From the NCBI GenBank assembly GCA_028023455.1, contig JAQFVV010000013.1:3844001-3908000 (forward strand): 64,000 nt of DNA. Direction: 5' to 3'. The stretch is from Epiperipatus broadwayi. Its lineage: Eukaryota; Onychophora; Udeonychophora; Euonychophora; Peripatidae. The translations under genes were made by a program, and so were the position numbers. The notes beneath the pieces are model-generated. The model did no database searches, was not told where the DNA came from, and saw only the letters and a program-made list of their open reading frames with translations. Position 1 is the first letter of the stretch, and every line of letters begins with the position of its first letter. Positions 1 through 11,890 of this stretch are shown in pieces.

Positions 1-187
1 ACCCAGAAAATCTCTCTTCTGTGCCATTTTATTAAAACATGATAATAGATATAATTTTGCCATATTTTCTAAATTCATCACCATCTCTGCTGCCCATCCA
101 TCTAAATCTCTTGCTTTTCCACTTTTCAATTTCTTCCGTGCCCCATTCAATTCACTTTCTGTAAACCTAATATTCCCATTACTATAT
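1..187 (-). pseudogene. N-terminal part of reverse transcriptase, runs off the left edge
   Basis: The minus strand reads without a stop through this stretch. It has the typical LINE RT opening: FTESELNGARKKLKSGKA (compare the family pattern of an E-L-x-x-A-x-x-x-L-K-x-G-K-A block), then DGWAAEMV and SCFNKMAQKRDF. This is the segment ahead of RT motif 1, so catalytic residues would lie further left, outside the window. It fixes the direction and order of the element seen at 950-2640. Confidence 0.75.
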
Positions 188-949
188 GCTTTAATGTTTG
201 TTATCACTCTGTCCTTCACATCTAACATTTTTATATTACTTACATACTTATTTAAAATTATCTCTAATTTTTCTCTAGAACTACACTCTATTCCCTCATC
301 ATCTAGTAATACTATTTCTCTCTCCCCTATATCCCTTCTTTTAAATATATATATATATCCAAAAATTTTTACTTCCATCTTCCACTTTTATTAATATTCT
401 CCAACAATTCATTATTTAATTTCATTCTCTCAATACAATTATCTATTTTAGTCAATTCCCTTTTTTAAATACTTTTTCCATTTAACATTAACATCTTTTT
501 CACTTTCTTTATTTTTAATAGCTCAGGTATATTCTCTGCATACTTTTTCCCTCTCTTTTACACTTTTACAAATTCTCATTTTTCTATTCTTTTTATTTTT
601 CTGAATATTATCACCTAACACCATATTTGCTACTTTTTCTATTTCACCACACCAGTCCTTATATTCATCCCCAACAAACTCTTCTACTACTTTTATTTTA
701 TATTCTTCAAACTTATTTTTATCATTCATTCTCCATCCTCATCTTTCACTAGCCCTTCTACTTTTATTATTATTTTTCATCACAGCCATTTTTATTATAA
801 AGAAATTATGATTACTATTACATACTCTCTCTTCATTGTCAAACACTTTAATTTTCTGCACTTTACTCATTCCCTCTTTCTCTACTAATACATAATCTAT
901 TGTATGAAATGTTATTTCTAGACTATGTGTATTGTCCCTCATAAATATT

Positions 950-1640
950 TGATAATTTCCAATGCTCAAATTCACTCTCTAATAAAAATTCTTCAAAAGC
1001 TGTCCATTCTTGTTATCTATGTCATCAATTTCTTCATTATGATCAATCATATACTGTATATCATTATTTTCACTCCTCTTTTTTGAAACTCTGTATATCC
1101 TTAACTAGGCATTCATATATCACCAGTGTCTATATACCCTATAGCCCCCATCCATTCTTGTCTTACTAACCTTATCTCAAACCATAAATGTTTTTGACAC
1201 TTAAACCAGTATTTAAATATTTTTTTGACATAACTCCTATACCACCACCCCTTTCTTCTTTTTTTTTTCTATTTATACCCTGCTATGCCAAGTCTTCCAA
1301 TATAGGTTATTCTTCTTCTCTTAAATATATTTCCACTACTGGTAATACATTAAGCTCTTCATTTTTAACTGCTTTGTTTAATTTCAGCCACTTTTCTGGT
1401 ATCCTACCATCTTGCATATTCAAATATCAAATTTTAACAATTTCTTTTTTACTACTCTTTTATAAATTTTTTTGACTCTTTTTTCTGCTTTACATTTGTA
1501 AGTAGCTTGTTTACCATTAATTTTACAGACTCATTCTCTCTTCAAATCTAGATTTGTATCCAAATCAGCTACCCCTTTGTTCATTTCTTACATACCATCC
1601 ATTATTCTTTTTTGTGCTAATACTGTACTTTAAACCCCTA
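950..1640 (-). pseudogene. endonuclease domain remnant of the CR1/L2-type LINE
   Basis: Minus-strand pieces in shifting frames resemble the exonuclease/endonuclease/phosphatase domain of LINEs. An acidic run ending in YLREEE (about 1330) corresponds to the E-T-x-L-x-x-E-E-E region. ERGGGIGVMS at about 1255-1230 is the R-G-G-G-V-G block, and EWMGAIGYIDTGD follows near 1150. Stops and shifts interrupt it at several points, and the conserved GDFN and SDH blocks were not recognised. It is inactive, and its boundaries are approximate. Confidence 0.5.
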
Positions 1641-1676
1641 CCCTACTTTATAAGTTTCTCAAACTATAATATTCTT

Positions 1677-2220
1677 TATAAATCAAATTCTCTAATACTT
1701 CACTTCCTTGTTTCATTAAATGTAATCCATCTTTATTGTATAACTCCCTCTTACTAATAAAAAGATCCCACACATCCACAAACATATCATTTCTCTCACA
1801 TAATTTTTTCAATGTCATTTATAGAATATGCCCTATATAACATATAGCTATTGTTGAATCTTAGTAATAATCCAACTATTCCTACTCTTCTTTTAATATT
1901 ACTCAAACTACTAATCAATTTAATGTACTCATCCATTATTCTCTCCAATGGTTCTGACAAATTATTTTCCCTAGCTCCAGGAAAATAAATTCTTACATAC
2001 CTGTTTTTAATTTATTTTCCTTTGCAATTACATCTCCACATCCTCTAATTAGTGAATCTCCTATGAATACTGTATCATAGTTTACTTTCTCTACTTCATC
2101 CATAACATTCTTATCTATTTCTTATCATTTCTATTCATTAATTCCTTAACCTGCTCACACTTCATCTCTAGCAATTTTAATTTGACTTCTACAATCTTTA
2201 ACTCTTCTTCTATCTTATAT
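1677..2220 (-). pseudogene. coiled coil plus SGNH-esterase domain of the CR1/L2-type LINE
   Basis: The minus strand at 2220-2130 reads as a Glu/Lys/Leu-rich heptad stretch (KIEEELKIVEVKLKLLEMK). It is followed by TVFIGDSLIRGCG at about 2075-2040, which carries the GDS nucleophile block of SGNH hydrolases. The closing block KDGLHL at about 1740-1720 supplies the Asp-x-x-His pair. A one-base shift just after the GDS block (near 2005) moves the reading frame into YVRIYFPGARENN. The catalytic residues are therefore still legible, but the frame is broken. The role of this esterase in CR1/L2 retrotransposition is not settled. Confidence 0.7.
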
Positions 2221-2351
2221 ATTATTTGGCTAACCACCCCCATTGCATATTTATTTTGTCATCCATATCTCTTATCACTCCACTTAAAACATACTCTATT
2301 CTGCCTTCCTCAACTACATTTTGCATCATTTCCCTTGACTTTCTCTTAAAA

Positions 2352-2552
2352 TTATCTATACTTAGAAACCATTTCTTCACCTCTTTTATCACATTTACAT
2401 ACTCTACATAACCATACACCTGTTATATCCTTCCTAACCTTATTTAAACATTTCAAATGATAAACCTCTTCACATATAGTGTTCTCCACCACAGCACTCC
2501 TAATTCCTTTCTGATCATTATATATATACTGTGGGATACAAATGCGATCCAT
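2352..2552 (-). pseudogene. PHD-finger-like segment of the CR1/L2-type LINE
   Basis: A 66-codon minus-strand frame shows the right half of a PHD finger: an H-L-K-C core (in YHLKCLNKV) followed by W-L-C-R-V-C, the usual W-x-C-x-x-C ending. Upstream cysteines are partly lost (VENTICEEVYHLKC), so zinc binding would be incomplete. In CR1-group elements this finger lies in the first reading frame ahead of an esterase-like domain, and the same order is seen here. A host PHD protein is an alternative, but the downstream esterase, EN and RT parts make the LINE origin more likely. Confidence 0.6.
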
Positions 2553-2669
2553 ATTCCTTGTTTTTCAAGCCCCCTACTCTATATTAACTTTATGCTTTTT
2601 CTACTACTCTCCAAACCCTTCCCTTTTTTTCTATGGCAATTAATAACATGTGTTTCCCAACCTTGAGCC

Positions 2670-5200
2670 TCAAAATAGTATGTTCTTTCTCAAATAAATC
2701 ACTCTCTTCATTAAATTAAAAAATTCTTTAGTAGAACTTTGGTATGTGTATGGTGTCTCCACCATTTAGTAGTATGTACATATAATTAGCATCTTTTGTT
2801 TTTTTATAACTGTTATTTATACTTTCTTTGTTAAAACTTATATTCACTAATTAATAAAAGATAGTAAATGGCACTATTTATAAATAAATGGGTAGAGAAA
2901 ATCATAGTTAATATTGGAAGCTTGGTAATCATTGATTATGTTATTACTCCCACATCTTAACTTTAATATCTTAGAAATTATATTATAATGAAAAATTGTG
3001 GTAGAAATTGAATTGAAATGAGCAAAGGCAGCACCAATTTTATATAAAAAAATAGATTAAAAATGCCAGATTGAATATGTAATTTTATATAATAGGAAAT
3101 AGTATTAGTATTGGATCATAGATGGGTAATGGATGATTAAACTTATGCAATGGGTTACAAATCAATCAATTTTATGAAAATTATGGATGATGAATCATTT
3201 TAATATGATCACTTCTATAGTTTTAAGTATTCTTTCTTCCAGGAGAATTTATTCTATGGCAAGACTTTTGGTATTTTCATAAGAGGGGATCTGTACCATT
3301 GAAATGATTTAACTAGAATAACCTATCTAAATATATCAATATAATTAGCTGTTTTCATAAATGGCACTCAAATAATAATAATTACAAAAAGATTTAATAA
3401 ATAAATTAACTAAATATAAAATAATATAACATCTCTTAATCATAGGATAGATAATAAAATATGTTGGAGCACTATCTAAAGAATCAGCATACTCCAAAAA
3501 ATTAACTCCAAATCTCTAACAGATATACATTATGATAATACTTGGATAACATCACATCAAAAATATATTGTCCATACAGATACAAAGTACATCATAATGA
3601 CATGTATATTCTTATCCCTTAATAATTAAATCCAGACTCATAAACATCTTTCTTCTGCTTATTTTTATATTAAAATATGTCTATCACACTAGGCTTACTT
3701 CAAGCTTGAAACTAAATTAATAACTACACTATAATTATGGAAGCCATTGATTCTTTAATTTTTCATAACAATTTTATTCAGTAAATTTAACAAATAAAAT
3801 ATTCAATTGTATTCAACAACAATTATTATTTAAATTAAAGCTATATAATTCTATAACACCCCTCTCTTTTTTAACTCAATAATTAAATATTATTTTTTAT
3901 CTAATGTTTACATAATTTTATAATAACTGATAATTTTGCAGCTTAAAAAAGTGAGGTTCAGTTCTCTCGTGATCACGCATATTAATGCAAGTCATTCAAA
4001 ATGACTTGATATGATAGTAGAACCAATTATGTTCACAGACATGGCTCCAGCATCTTAAGTTTATCTATTATGCTAAACTCATTCATATTATTCCATAGCA
4101 AAAATATGAATTACACATTTAATGTATTTTCCTGGAGGTTTGTGATGGTGTTTTAGTTGTATTTATATCTATCTCTGTAAGAATAAATAAATTTTTACAA
4201 TAACTTATATATTACAGAAATTTGATATCTCATCCAGAAAAAACATATATAGTCAATACATAGCTATATAACTACAAGCAGAGAATTTAATCAACTCTAT
4301 AATATACAAAAAAAAAAACATAGGAACACATTAGCTGTTAAAAAGGATAGAAAGATCTCATATCTCAACTATTAAAATTTCTGAAAGCATATTCTTTTTA
4401 GCAAAAAGAATGAAGGAATTTCTCTTCCTTATTATATATAAAATCTCTTGAAATCAACCTTTTTGTGTCAATATAATAATTTCTTGTCTCTGAATTACAC
4501 CACCCACCTTCTTTATTTTATAATAATGACAATAGAAATATATTTTTTATTCTTCCCTCATTAACACACTATCCAATCTCTGAATGGTCCTCAGGTAGAG
4601 TGATCAATATCATTGGCAGCAAGCTACCAATAATATAAACCCTTGGCTACTAAATTAAAACACTGGCCAACCAAACACTTTATTTATTTTGAAGTAATCC
4701 CTTTAGGCACCAGTTAATCACGGAGTAATTAACATGTTTGCTTGACCAGCAATGAATTTAGTACCTGAAATCCCAGCTAGCTCATCATCTTAAAAAATCT
4801 CCGCCCACTCTAAAATTCTATTTTTTAATAATAATAAAGATTTACTGTATGATAAATTTGGCATCTTTCAAAAAAAAATCCTTATTTAAAAAAAAAATAC
4901 TCCCTACTCTTTTAGTTTTAACTTAATCTCTTCTCAATAACAATTAGATCTTTCAATTCCCACTATATTAAACATATTATCTCATCATAAAAGGTGTATG
5001 TTCATTTATCAACATAAATATTTCAAGGACAATTTAAATGTTTTTTTTTAAATAATAGTTTTGTCTTATAATATAACCACGCACATTCTTTTCATTTGAA
5101 TAAATATTTTAATACATTATAAATAACTAAAAAAAAATACAAAACATATTGAATTAAAATTCACACATACACACAATTAATAATTCTGAAGCCAATATAA
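2670..5200. other. AT-rich sequence without recognised features
   Basis: Mostly AT-rich sequence with short A and T runs. I found no coding stretch, tandem array or clear repeat terminus. A little more mixed sequence around 4580-4790 has no reading frame or known motif that I can name. Confidence 0.5.
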
Positions 5201-5229
5201 TTTATCCGAAAGATACTAGTTCGTAAAGT

Positions 5230-5577
5230 TAAAAGTTTTATTTATTTGTCTATCACGGCTTGAAGGTCAAGAATTGTAGAATAGAAAAAGTGAAGCATTA
5301 CCTAGGATTTGAAATCTGACTTGACGTAAGTACGGCAAAATGTAACTCCTGTAGAATAGTTTCTAACCAGTTAGCGCTAATCTCCACGTAAATCTTCCCT
5401 TAATTTACGATGTTATATGACACTCGTGGATTTCAGCATAGACACTCCGCTGCTCCTTCAACTTCACCCAAACATGGTCTGTCCTTCTAACTATCTGCTG
5501 ATGGTGTTGCAGAGAAGGCTTCGACCAGCTGCATGATATGTTGGTTCAGCAGTGCATCATTTTGTTCAAATAATAAC
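5230..5577. other. GC-richer island with a short coding-like reading on the minus strand
   Basis: This 350-base patch is clearly less AT-rich than its surroundings. On the minus strand, about 34 codons from 5577 downward read openly with a protein-like composition (FEQNDALLNQHIMQLVEAF and on to a stop), and the open frame is closed on both sides. I do not recognise a family. It could be a fragment of a gag-like or host exon, or part of an unrecognised repeat. Confidence 0.3.
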
Positions 5578-5579
5578 TT

Positions 5580-7140
5580 CTACCGTTTTTATTTTGATTC
5601 TAAATTTTTATTTTGACTAAAATTGATTAATTTTGAATTGAATTATTTTAAATGAATCTATGAATTTTTGATTCTATAAAATATTTTGAAAAATTCTAAA
5701 AAGAATGAAAAATGGAATATTGAAAAAGAACGTTTTAACAATAACAAAGTTTTCTTTTATATCCAGCGTTTTTTTATATTTGACTTCGCTCCGATTGGAC
5801 TTCTATTTCTTTATCCAAATTTTTAATACACGCACACATTAATCCTTTTATTATAAGACAAAATGAACTCCATCTTTTTTTTTAATTACTTTTATTACGA
5901 ATTAATTAAAAGTAATATTAAATCATTTTTATTTCACCCTTTTCTTTTTCTTCTAAAATCTTACCCTCCTTTTAAAATCGTTTATTTTTTTTTTCTTTAA
6001 CAATAAACTCCCCTACCCTAATCTTTTGTTTTTAATTTTCCTTTTCTTCAACTTTTAAAACTTTTATTTTATTTTAATTTTCCCATTTTATTTTTAAAGA
6101 CAAAATTTACTAAATATTTTTATTTTTAAAGAATACTATACATTCAGTCATGATGTACCTTGGTACAGTATATAACTAATCAAATTTTCATAGAATATTT
6201 AATTCAATGACCATTGAATAAATTCTTGTCTTTAAGTGATCAAGATGAATAACCATTTATAAAGCAACTATACAAATACACATTATTTCATACATTGTTC
6301 TTTTTAATAAAGTTGATACAAGATTTAATATCAAATCCCAGGTTTATTGAAATATTACAACAGACTTTAAATTACAATTTTCAAAAAGATGTACCTATAT
6401 TCCAAACAATGAAATCATCTGCAGACAAAAAAGTAATGTACATGCATGGATTTAAATAAGATATGTTTTAGATCATTTATACATTTAAAAAAAAATTAAA
6501 TAGATACACTTCTTTAATATTTCATTTCAAAAGTAAACTTTATTTACAGAAGAAGTGTGATAGAAGGAAAACAGTGAATTGCAAAATTCAATTGGGAGTG
6601 TACATGTAGCATCCCATGAGTTACAAGGATCACATTTGAGAAATTAAAAGAATACACAGGTTGATTAAATTATACCAAGAAGAGAATGTAGACAATAAGT
6701 CAAACTAAATACATAGTTTCCATTATTGAATAATTAACATAAACAAGATGAGTATAGATATTATAGGGTAAATCAAATGGACGGGTAGGCTTCAACATAA
6801 AAGAGCTTAGAGAATTCATCTAAGCCAAAGATAATCATATAACAATTCATATTATGATCATACCAAAGATGAGAATACAAAAAGGATGAGTGTCATAATA
6901 AAAATAAATGAATTAGGTAGGCCTGACAAACAAGGTCATCAAATAATAACATGTTCAGGTGACTAGCAAAAGTAATACTAGAAAATTCATAAAAGGAAAA
7001 TTACCATACAATAATGGAATTGTATAAATATGCTTATGTAATATCGATACAAAAATCAGTGAGTCACAGATCAAAATACAATAAAATATAATACATAGGA
7101 AAGGAGCAAGTGAATCAGTTTCTACAGATTAAGAAAGCTA
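5580..7140. other. AT-rich sequence without recognised features
   Basis: AT-rich, with long T runs to about 6100 and then a slightly more mixed, A-rich tract up to the exon-like stretch at 7148. No coding frame, repeat end or RNA gene was recognised. The tract 6300-7140 could be intron or untranslated sequence attached to the 7148-7698 fragment, but nothing in it proves this. Confidence 0.4.
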
Positions 7141-7147
7141 TATAATG

Positions 7148-7698
7148 GGTCCAGGTATCAATGGTCAACCTATATCTTTAATTGGCCCCATGTTTGATCA
7201 GCCAATGAAGAAATGCATATTCTCTTGTTCATTTCCCTTACTTCAAGGAGATATTTAACAACAAGGTTTTCTGCCGAGTGGTCGACCCCTTTCTCAAACA
7301 GCACCATACATCTTACAGTCCTTATGACAAAGTTTATTTATGTCACCAATCTGATAGTCTCAAATATACCAGTCTTAAAGGCTAATTTGTTTATTACACA
7401 GGATTGATCAGGATTGGTGATTTTCCTCAGCAGGAAGTTCTGAAGATAGGTCCACAAATCACATCGAGAATGTGAAACCATGGACTCTTCTTGTTTGTTA
7501 CACAGGGGAAGCAAGGTGTTAATATTATAACCCCTGCAATAGCATAGAAAGGCCCTGGTGGGAGGGCCCCAAGTTTGACCTTGAGCAAGAAATCCACATA
7601 CTTAAGTTCCAGTTTGAGGAATTTGATCCATCTCACAAACTGGGGATTCCCATAGGGAGTAAATTGACTGTTTTAGTTCTCCCATCAGACAACAAATG
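7148..7698 (+). pseudogene. broken exon-like coding stretch of unknown family ending in a splice-donor sequence
   Basis: A GC-richer block reads as protein on the plus strand in several successive frames. These are about 7148-7260 (GPGINGQPISLIGPMFDQPM...), 7240-7405 (TTRFSAEWSTPFSNSTIHL...) and about 7430-7698 (VKPWTLLVCYTGEARC, then a stop, then RPWWEGPKFDLEQEI... to LPSDNKW). The frame changes and the TAA inside the third segment mean it cannot be translated as it stands. It ends exactly at AAATG|GTAAGT, a strong donor match, and the step into the third segment (...ttttcctcag near 7430) resembles an acceptor. It could be a dead host exon, a processed fragment, or a domesticated element remnant. 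I do not recognise the family. Confidence 0.4.
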
Positions 7699-7699
7699 G

Positions 7700-8955
7700 T
7701 AAGTCTCCCAGTAGTTTAAAACTCTTATAAATATTTGGATATCTACATGCATACACCCTACTCTTTTTATAGCATTTAAAATGTTAAAACTTTGATATAT
7801 ATTACATTTAAATTGCTAATTAAAATTCTTCTTCTACATATTTCAATATATTACCTATTACACAATATTTTTTTCTTTTTTTTTTACTCTAAGATTCATT
7901 TAATTCTCTCTTTTCAAAGAAAATTTGACAAAATCACTAGGGTGTGAATGAATGATATAATTTAACTTTTAAATTTAATTAAGTTATTAACATTAATGAC
8001 ATTATGATTGCCTACAGCTTAATTTAGCATTCCCAGTTTTGCATTGTTTTGACAGCGGAAATTGAAATAAAAATATGTTGCTGATTTCTAGATTCTTTGT
8101 TCTAGGTTTCAAGAGTAATTGTGGGAGTAGTTGTATGTATTTTTAAAAAATTGTTTTCCATAATTTAATTACATATTTTTGCAAAGTATTTACAAATATT
8201 TATTTTAAGATGAAGATATTTATTATTAAATTTATATTTTATTTGAAAATGTTTGATTTGAGACAAGACATGTCAAAAGAATTTTAATGTGGTAAAAGAG
8301 TAAGGTATGGTGGGAAAAAAAACACCTCTATTATGATTGTAGCATTTATATTTTTGTAATATTTCAATAATTATAAGCATAATTTTACATTTAAAAAAAG
8401 AATTTTATTACTTTATGATGTCTTAAGAATAATTTATTTGGATTTTAGAAATGGAGTTCAAAGAGAAAAAAAATTGACAAAAAAATATACTTTTATTATC
8501 AATAGCAAAAGTATTTTAATTACATATTTAAGTTTTCTTTTTTGCAAAGTTGAAATATTTTGAAAAATGTTTTTCATTTATAAACTTATATTTGTAATAA
8601 GTAAATAAAATATTTTGTAAATATAGTATACAATAGAGATTTAATTTTTAAATTAAATATTGCAATTATAACTCAAGAATGTGCTAGAGCATGTCAAAGA
8701 AAGGTGGAAAGAGTGTATTACTGAGAAAATTAAAAATCTGAAAAAAAAATTATTCAATCTACCTTATTCCCTCTTTTTTCTTTGATTGTTTATAGTTCAT
8801 TCTTAATATCTAAATTTTCCAATAGAACATAATTATGCATAAGACATGGTTTTGAAATCCAGGATAATTAATAAGGAAAACAAAATGCTGCTTTATGAAG
8901 ATATTTGATGTAAGGCCAATAGAAAGTTTGATTTCCAATGCTTTTATATATTTAT
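7700..8955. other. AT-rich sequence without recognised features
   Basis: AT-rich tract between the exon-like fragment and mobile element copy A. It has no recognisable frame, array or terminus. It supplies the left target duplication (ATAC, 8956-8959) for copy A. Confidence 0.5.
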
Positions 8956-9615
8956 ATACTGAAACAGATCTATCCATCCTCCTGTTTCACCTACTATATT
9001 CTATAGTAGTATTTTATTTCTGTACATATATACCCAAATTCTCATATACTAGGCTACATTTTAAAATTAATAATTATAGTTATAAGTGTGTGTGTATATA
9101 ATAGCATACATTGCTGGACACATACGTATATGTGTAATAAATCAGCATATTCGCATGTATGTATTTTTATTTTAATAAATATAAATCTTACTGTATGTGT
9201 AACCAAAACCTACATATATGCAGAAGAAAATATGTTATAGATTTAAAGCATTATAGATTTTATTTTATTTTAAATATTATTGTAAAGTTAATATAGAAAT
9301 TATAATATTTCTACATATATAGATAAATTACGCTTAAATGTGTTACATATAGGGTAAGATGTTTACCAAGTTTTAGACTTGTTTTTCGTAAAAAAATAAT
9401 TTAATAAAATTAATCTTTCTCGTTATATTTTGACCTATTTAAAGTTATAAGTAAATAGATTTATTGAATAAGTTAACCTGGTCAAAATAGAGGGACCCAC
9501 ATGTAAGCAGGAATCCCCAGATTTTCTAAGAATATAGCAAACTAAATTAGAAAAACAGATCGGGAGTTAAAACTGGTTAACAAGGTGTGGTCAATATGAA
9601 AGAAGGGGGAAACAG

Positions 9616-9784
9616 TATATAAACCTTGCTTCAGCCATTTTGAAGGCTCTCTTTTGATTATTCTAATTATTGCCAGAGTATTGCTAACACAGAATTGTGA
9701 GAATGAAATTTATGGGATAGAAAGACAATAAACTTGCTTTCTGATCAAGATGTGGAAACACCTGAACCAACAGCCTGGTAGCAG
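9616..9784 (+). promoter_or_regulatory. LTR-like promoter, polyadenylation signal and primer-site-like sequence inside copy A
   Basis: On the plus strand, opposite to the orientation in which copies B-D are read, there is a TATA box (tatataaa, 9616-9623). AATAAA follows at 9727-9732 and TGGTAGCAG at 9776-9784. This is the order promoter, poly(A) signal, tRNA primer site found at the end of an LTR, and TGGTAGCAG matches the complement of the animal initiator-tRNA 3' end. It could mean an older LTR remnant lies within copy A, or that the transcribed strand of this family is the plus strand here. Chance is possible for each motif alone. Confidence 0.35.
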
Positions 9785-11272
9785 TAAGAGCAAGAGGATG
9801 CCCAAGACTAAACAACCATGCCAGTCAACAGAACTTAAAGCGGTAACCAATTTCTGCATATTTTAAAATGAACATTTTAAACTAAATCTTCTAATTTCTT
9901 AAAGCTAGCTAAAATAATGTAAACTGTCACTTTTATTTTAGTCAATTTAATAAAATTTTCAATTATTAATTCCTAAACTAAAATGTAATTTTATTTTACT
10001 ATTTAATTTGTAAGTCTTGCCTGATTTGATTTAATTTAACCTGATTTAATATGTTTTAATTTCACTTCATTATGATTAAAAAAAATAAAGCCAAATCTTA
10101 GATTTCACTTACGTGAAATATTATTTACAATTTCAAATTCTTTCTTTTAAAGTTAAGTCTATATCTTTATTAATTGAACTATATGTATTTATCTATTTAT
10201 GCTATGTTGTATTCAGAACGGAGTATACTCATATTTAAAATAACTAAAGAGAAATGATTATATGTTCTCACACTTATATAATTTTGTGTTTATTAGCACC
10301 CAAACAAAACTCCCTTTTGAAATGAGTAAATAATATTTATTGATATACGTAATTAAGCGATTATAAATGCTTAAAGATAGATTTGCTTTAAATGAACTAT
10401 TTTGTTAGTCTTTAGCAGACATGATAAAATACAGCATAGTATTAGTATTTAATCTTTTAATGTTCCCAAAACATGTTGCAGCCCTCCTTAGATTTATAAA
10501 TGCCTATATAGATATCTTAATAAATTAGATTCATTATATTTTTTTAGTAGCATGATTATAAATGCTAATTTATGAATTGATTTACAGTGGTTTTATGAAA
10601 GGAAACTAATGTTTTGCATCTTAACTTTATTTATGTAATGATGTAGTCAGCGGGGCGAATTTTCTTAGGAAGCACATACGTGCCTATAATCATTGCTGTA
10701 TTTTATATGTTAAATGGGTTTGGTTTAAGGTCAACCCATTACTTTAGTTTGGACAGCTCTCTTTTAAAATGAGATTTGGTTTTAAGGGCCACCCTATTAC
10801 TCTTATTTAGAACTGGAGCAAAAAGATCCAGATATACTTACTAGCTGTTCGATCACCCAGACTAAAAGGTCTTATACACAGCAATTAGTATGGTCTAAGA
10901 GAACCAATTACACAGTAATGAATCCCGTGAGCAAGCACACATTCGAGATGCACAGACTCAGATTATGTATTTTATAAATGTCTTGGTATCTGAAGTCTTA
11001 CTATTCACAATCAGTTCATCCTGCCATAATAATTCATGTTTCAACTTTGATCTGGACCAGAATATAATTTTATAAGTCTTTAATCTATATAGAGAAATGT
11101 ATTCTTCATTAAATAAAAAGGTTAATTATAATTAATGGTAATCACTTCTGCAAATTAACTAATGTAAATCTGATACTCAGTAGCATAGCATAAGTAAGGC
11201 ATAGATAATCATGAGTGAAACTTGAAGTCAATTTCTAATACAATAATAATAAATCTCATGAAAACTAAACAA

Positions 11273-11442
11273 CTTGTAACCTATAAAATCATCATCACCT
11301 GTGAGTGAGATAAAATACCAAATATTTGAGTTAGTAACTTGTAACCTATAAAATCATTATTACCTGCAAGTGAGATAAAATACCAAATATTTGAGTTAAT
11401 AGCTTGTAATCCATAGTATCATCCTCATCTGCGAGTGAGATA
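11273..11442. repeat. tandem array of about 65-bp units in copy A (2.6 copies)
   Basis: Units start at 11273, 11338 and 11403 with cttgtaa, and each contains a variant of cacctgYgagtgaga. Reverse-complemented, this is the cactcgcaggtg motif also repeated in copies B and C. The first two units are nearly identical. The third is diverged and shorter. Confidence 0.8.
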
Positions 11443-11890
11443 ATTTCACTTATTGCATTTAACATTATTTTATTTTCTTAAATTTGGCTTATATTAAATT
11501 TTATTAAAATATAACTCTGTTTGGTCTCTCAATTTTGCTCATTATTCCTTAATTAATTATTGATTATTACTTAGTTATTTATGAATTACAATCCAAAATT
11601 ATTGATATCTGTTTGAGTCACATCTATATAGCTATACTTTGTAAATATGACAATTTTAAATTATAGTCTCATGTTCCACCAATATGCTACTGCCGGCCTG
11701 AAAATTAAAGAAATATGAGTGTAGCCTCATATATGTCATCTGTAAGGTAGCAAATCTTTGAGCATTAATAAAGTAATTGAGGTCGGATTGGATTCGAGGT
11801 CTCAACAACCTCATTTCGATTTGCCTTGGGATGACTTACTAAAATTCTAGATTTTGTTGTGCGGATGCACAAATAGGACCATTACAATAC

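Larger units (their letters stand above)
1..2640 (-). pseudogene. decayed CR1/L2-type LINE (PHD, esterase, EN, start of RT), truncated by window edge
   Basis: A non-LTR retrotransposon read right to left. Going down the coordinates, the minus strand encodes a PHD-like finger (about 2552-2400), a coiled-coil stretch (about 2220-2130), an SGNH-hydrolase/esterase domain (about 2100-1677), an apurinic-type endonuclease (about 1640-950) and the first part of reverse transcriptase (187-1). PHD finger plus esterase upstream of EN-RT is known from the CR1/L2 group, which is the basis for the clade call. Frameshifts and stops break every domain, so no protein is made. The RT catalytic half and the 3' end lie left of base 1. 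The upstream limit near 2640 is a guess from where coding-like sequence fades. Confidence 0.75.
8960..11886 (-). mobile_element. TG...CA element copy A, 2927 bp, target duplication ATAC
   Basis: The left end is TGAAACAG at 8960 and the right end is CCATTACA at 11886. Both are flanked by ATAC (8956-8959 and 11887-11890), an exact 4-bp target duplication. Read on the minus strand, the element starts TGTAATGGTC and ends CTGTTTCA. Its first 1.2 kb (11886 down to about 10724) matches copy C at 62824-64000, with shared blocks such as the GTTGTTGAGACCTCGAA stretch. No coding frame is present. TG...CA ends with a 4-bp duplication point to a retroviral-type integrase, so it may be a very long solo LTR or a non-autonomous element. 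Confidence 0.75.

Noticed and set aside
194-2666. Plus-strand frames rich in Leu, Ser and Phe at the left edge
   Set aside because: Antisense shadows of the minus-strand CR1/L2-type LINE.
11273-11442. CRISPR-like array of regularly spaced repeats
   Set aside because: The whole 65-bp unit repeats, including the spacer part, there are fewer than three units, and the context is an animal mobile element.
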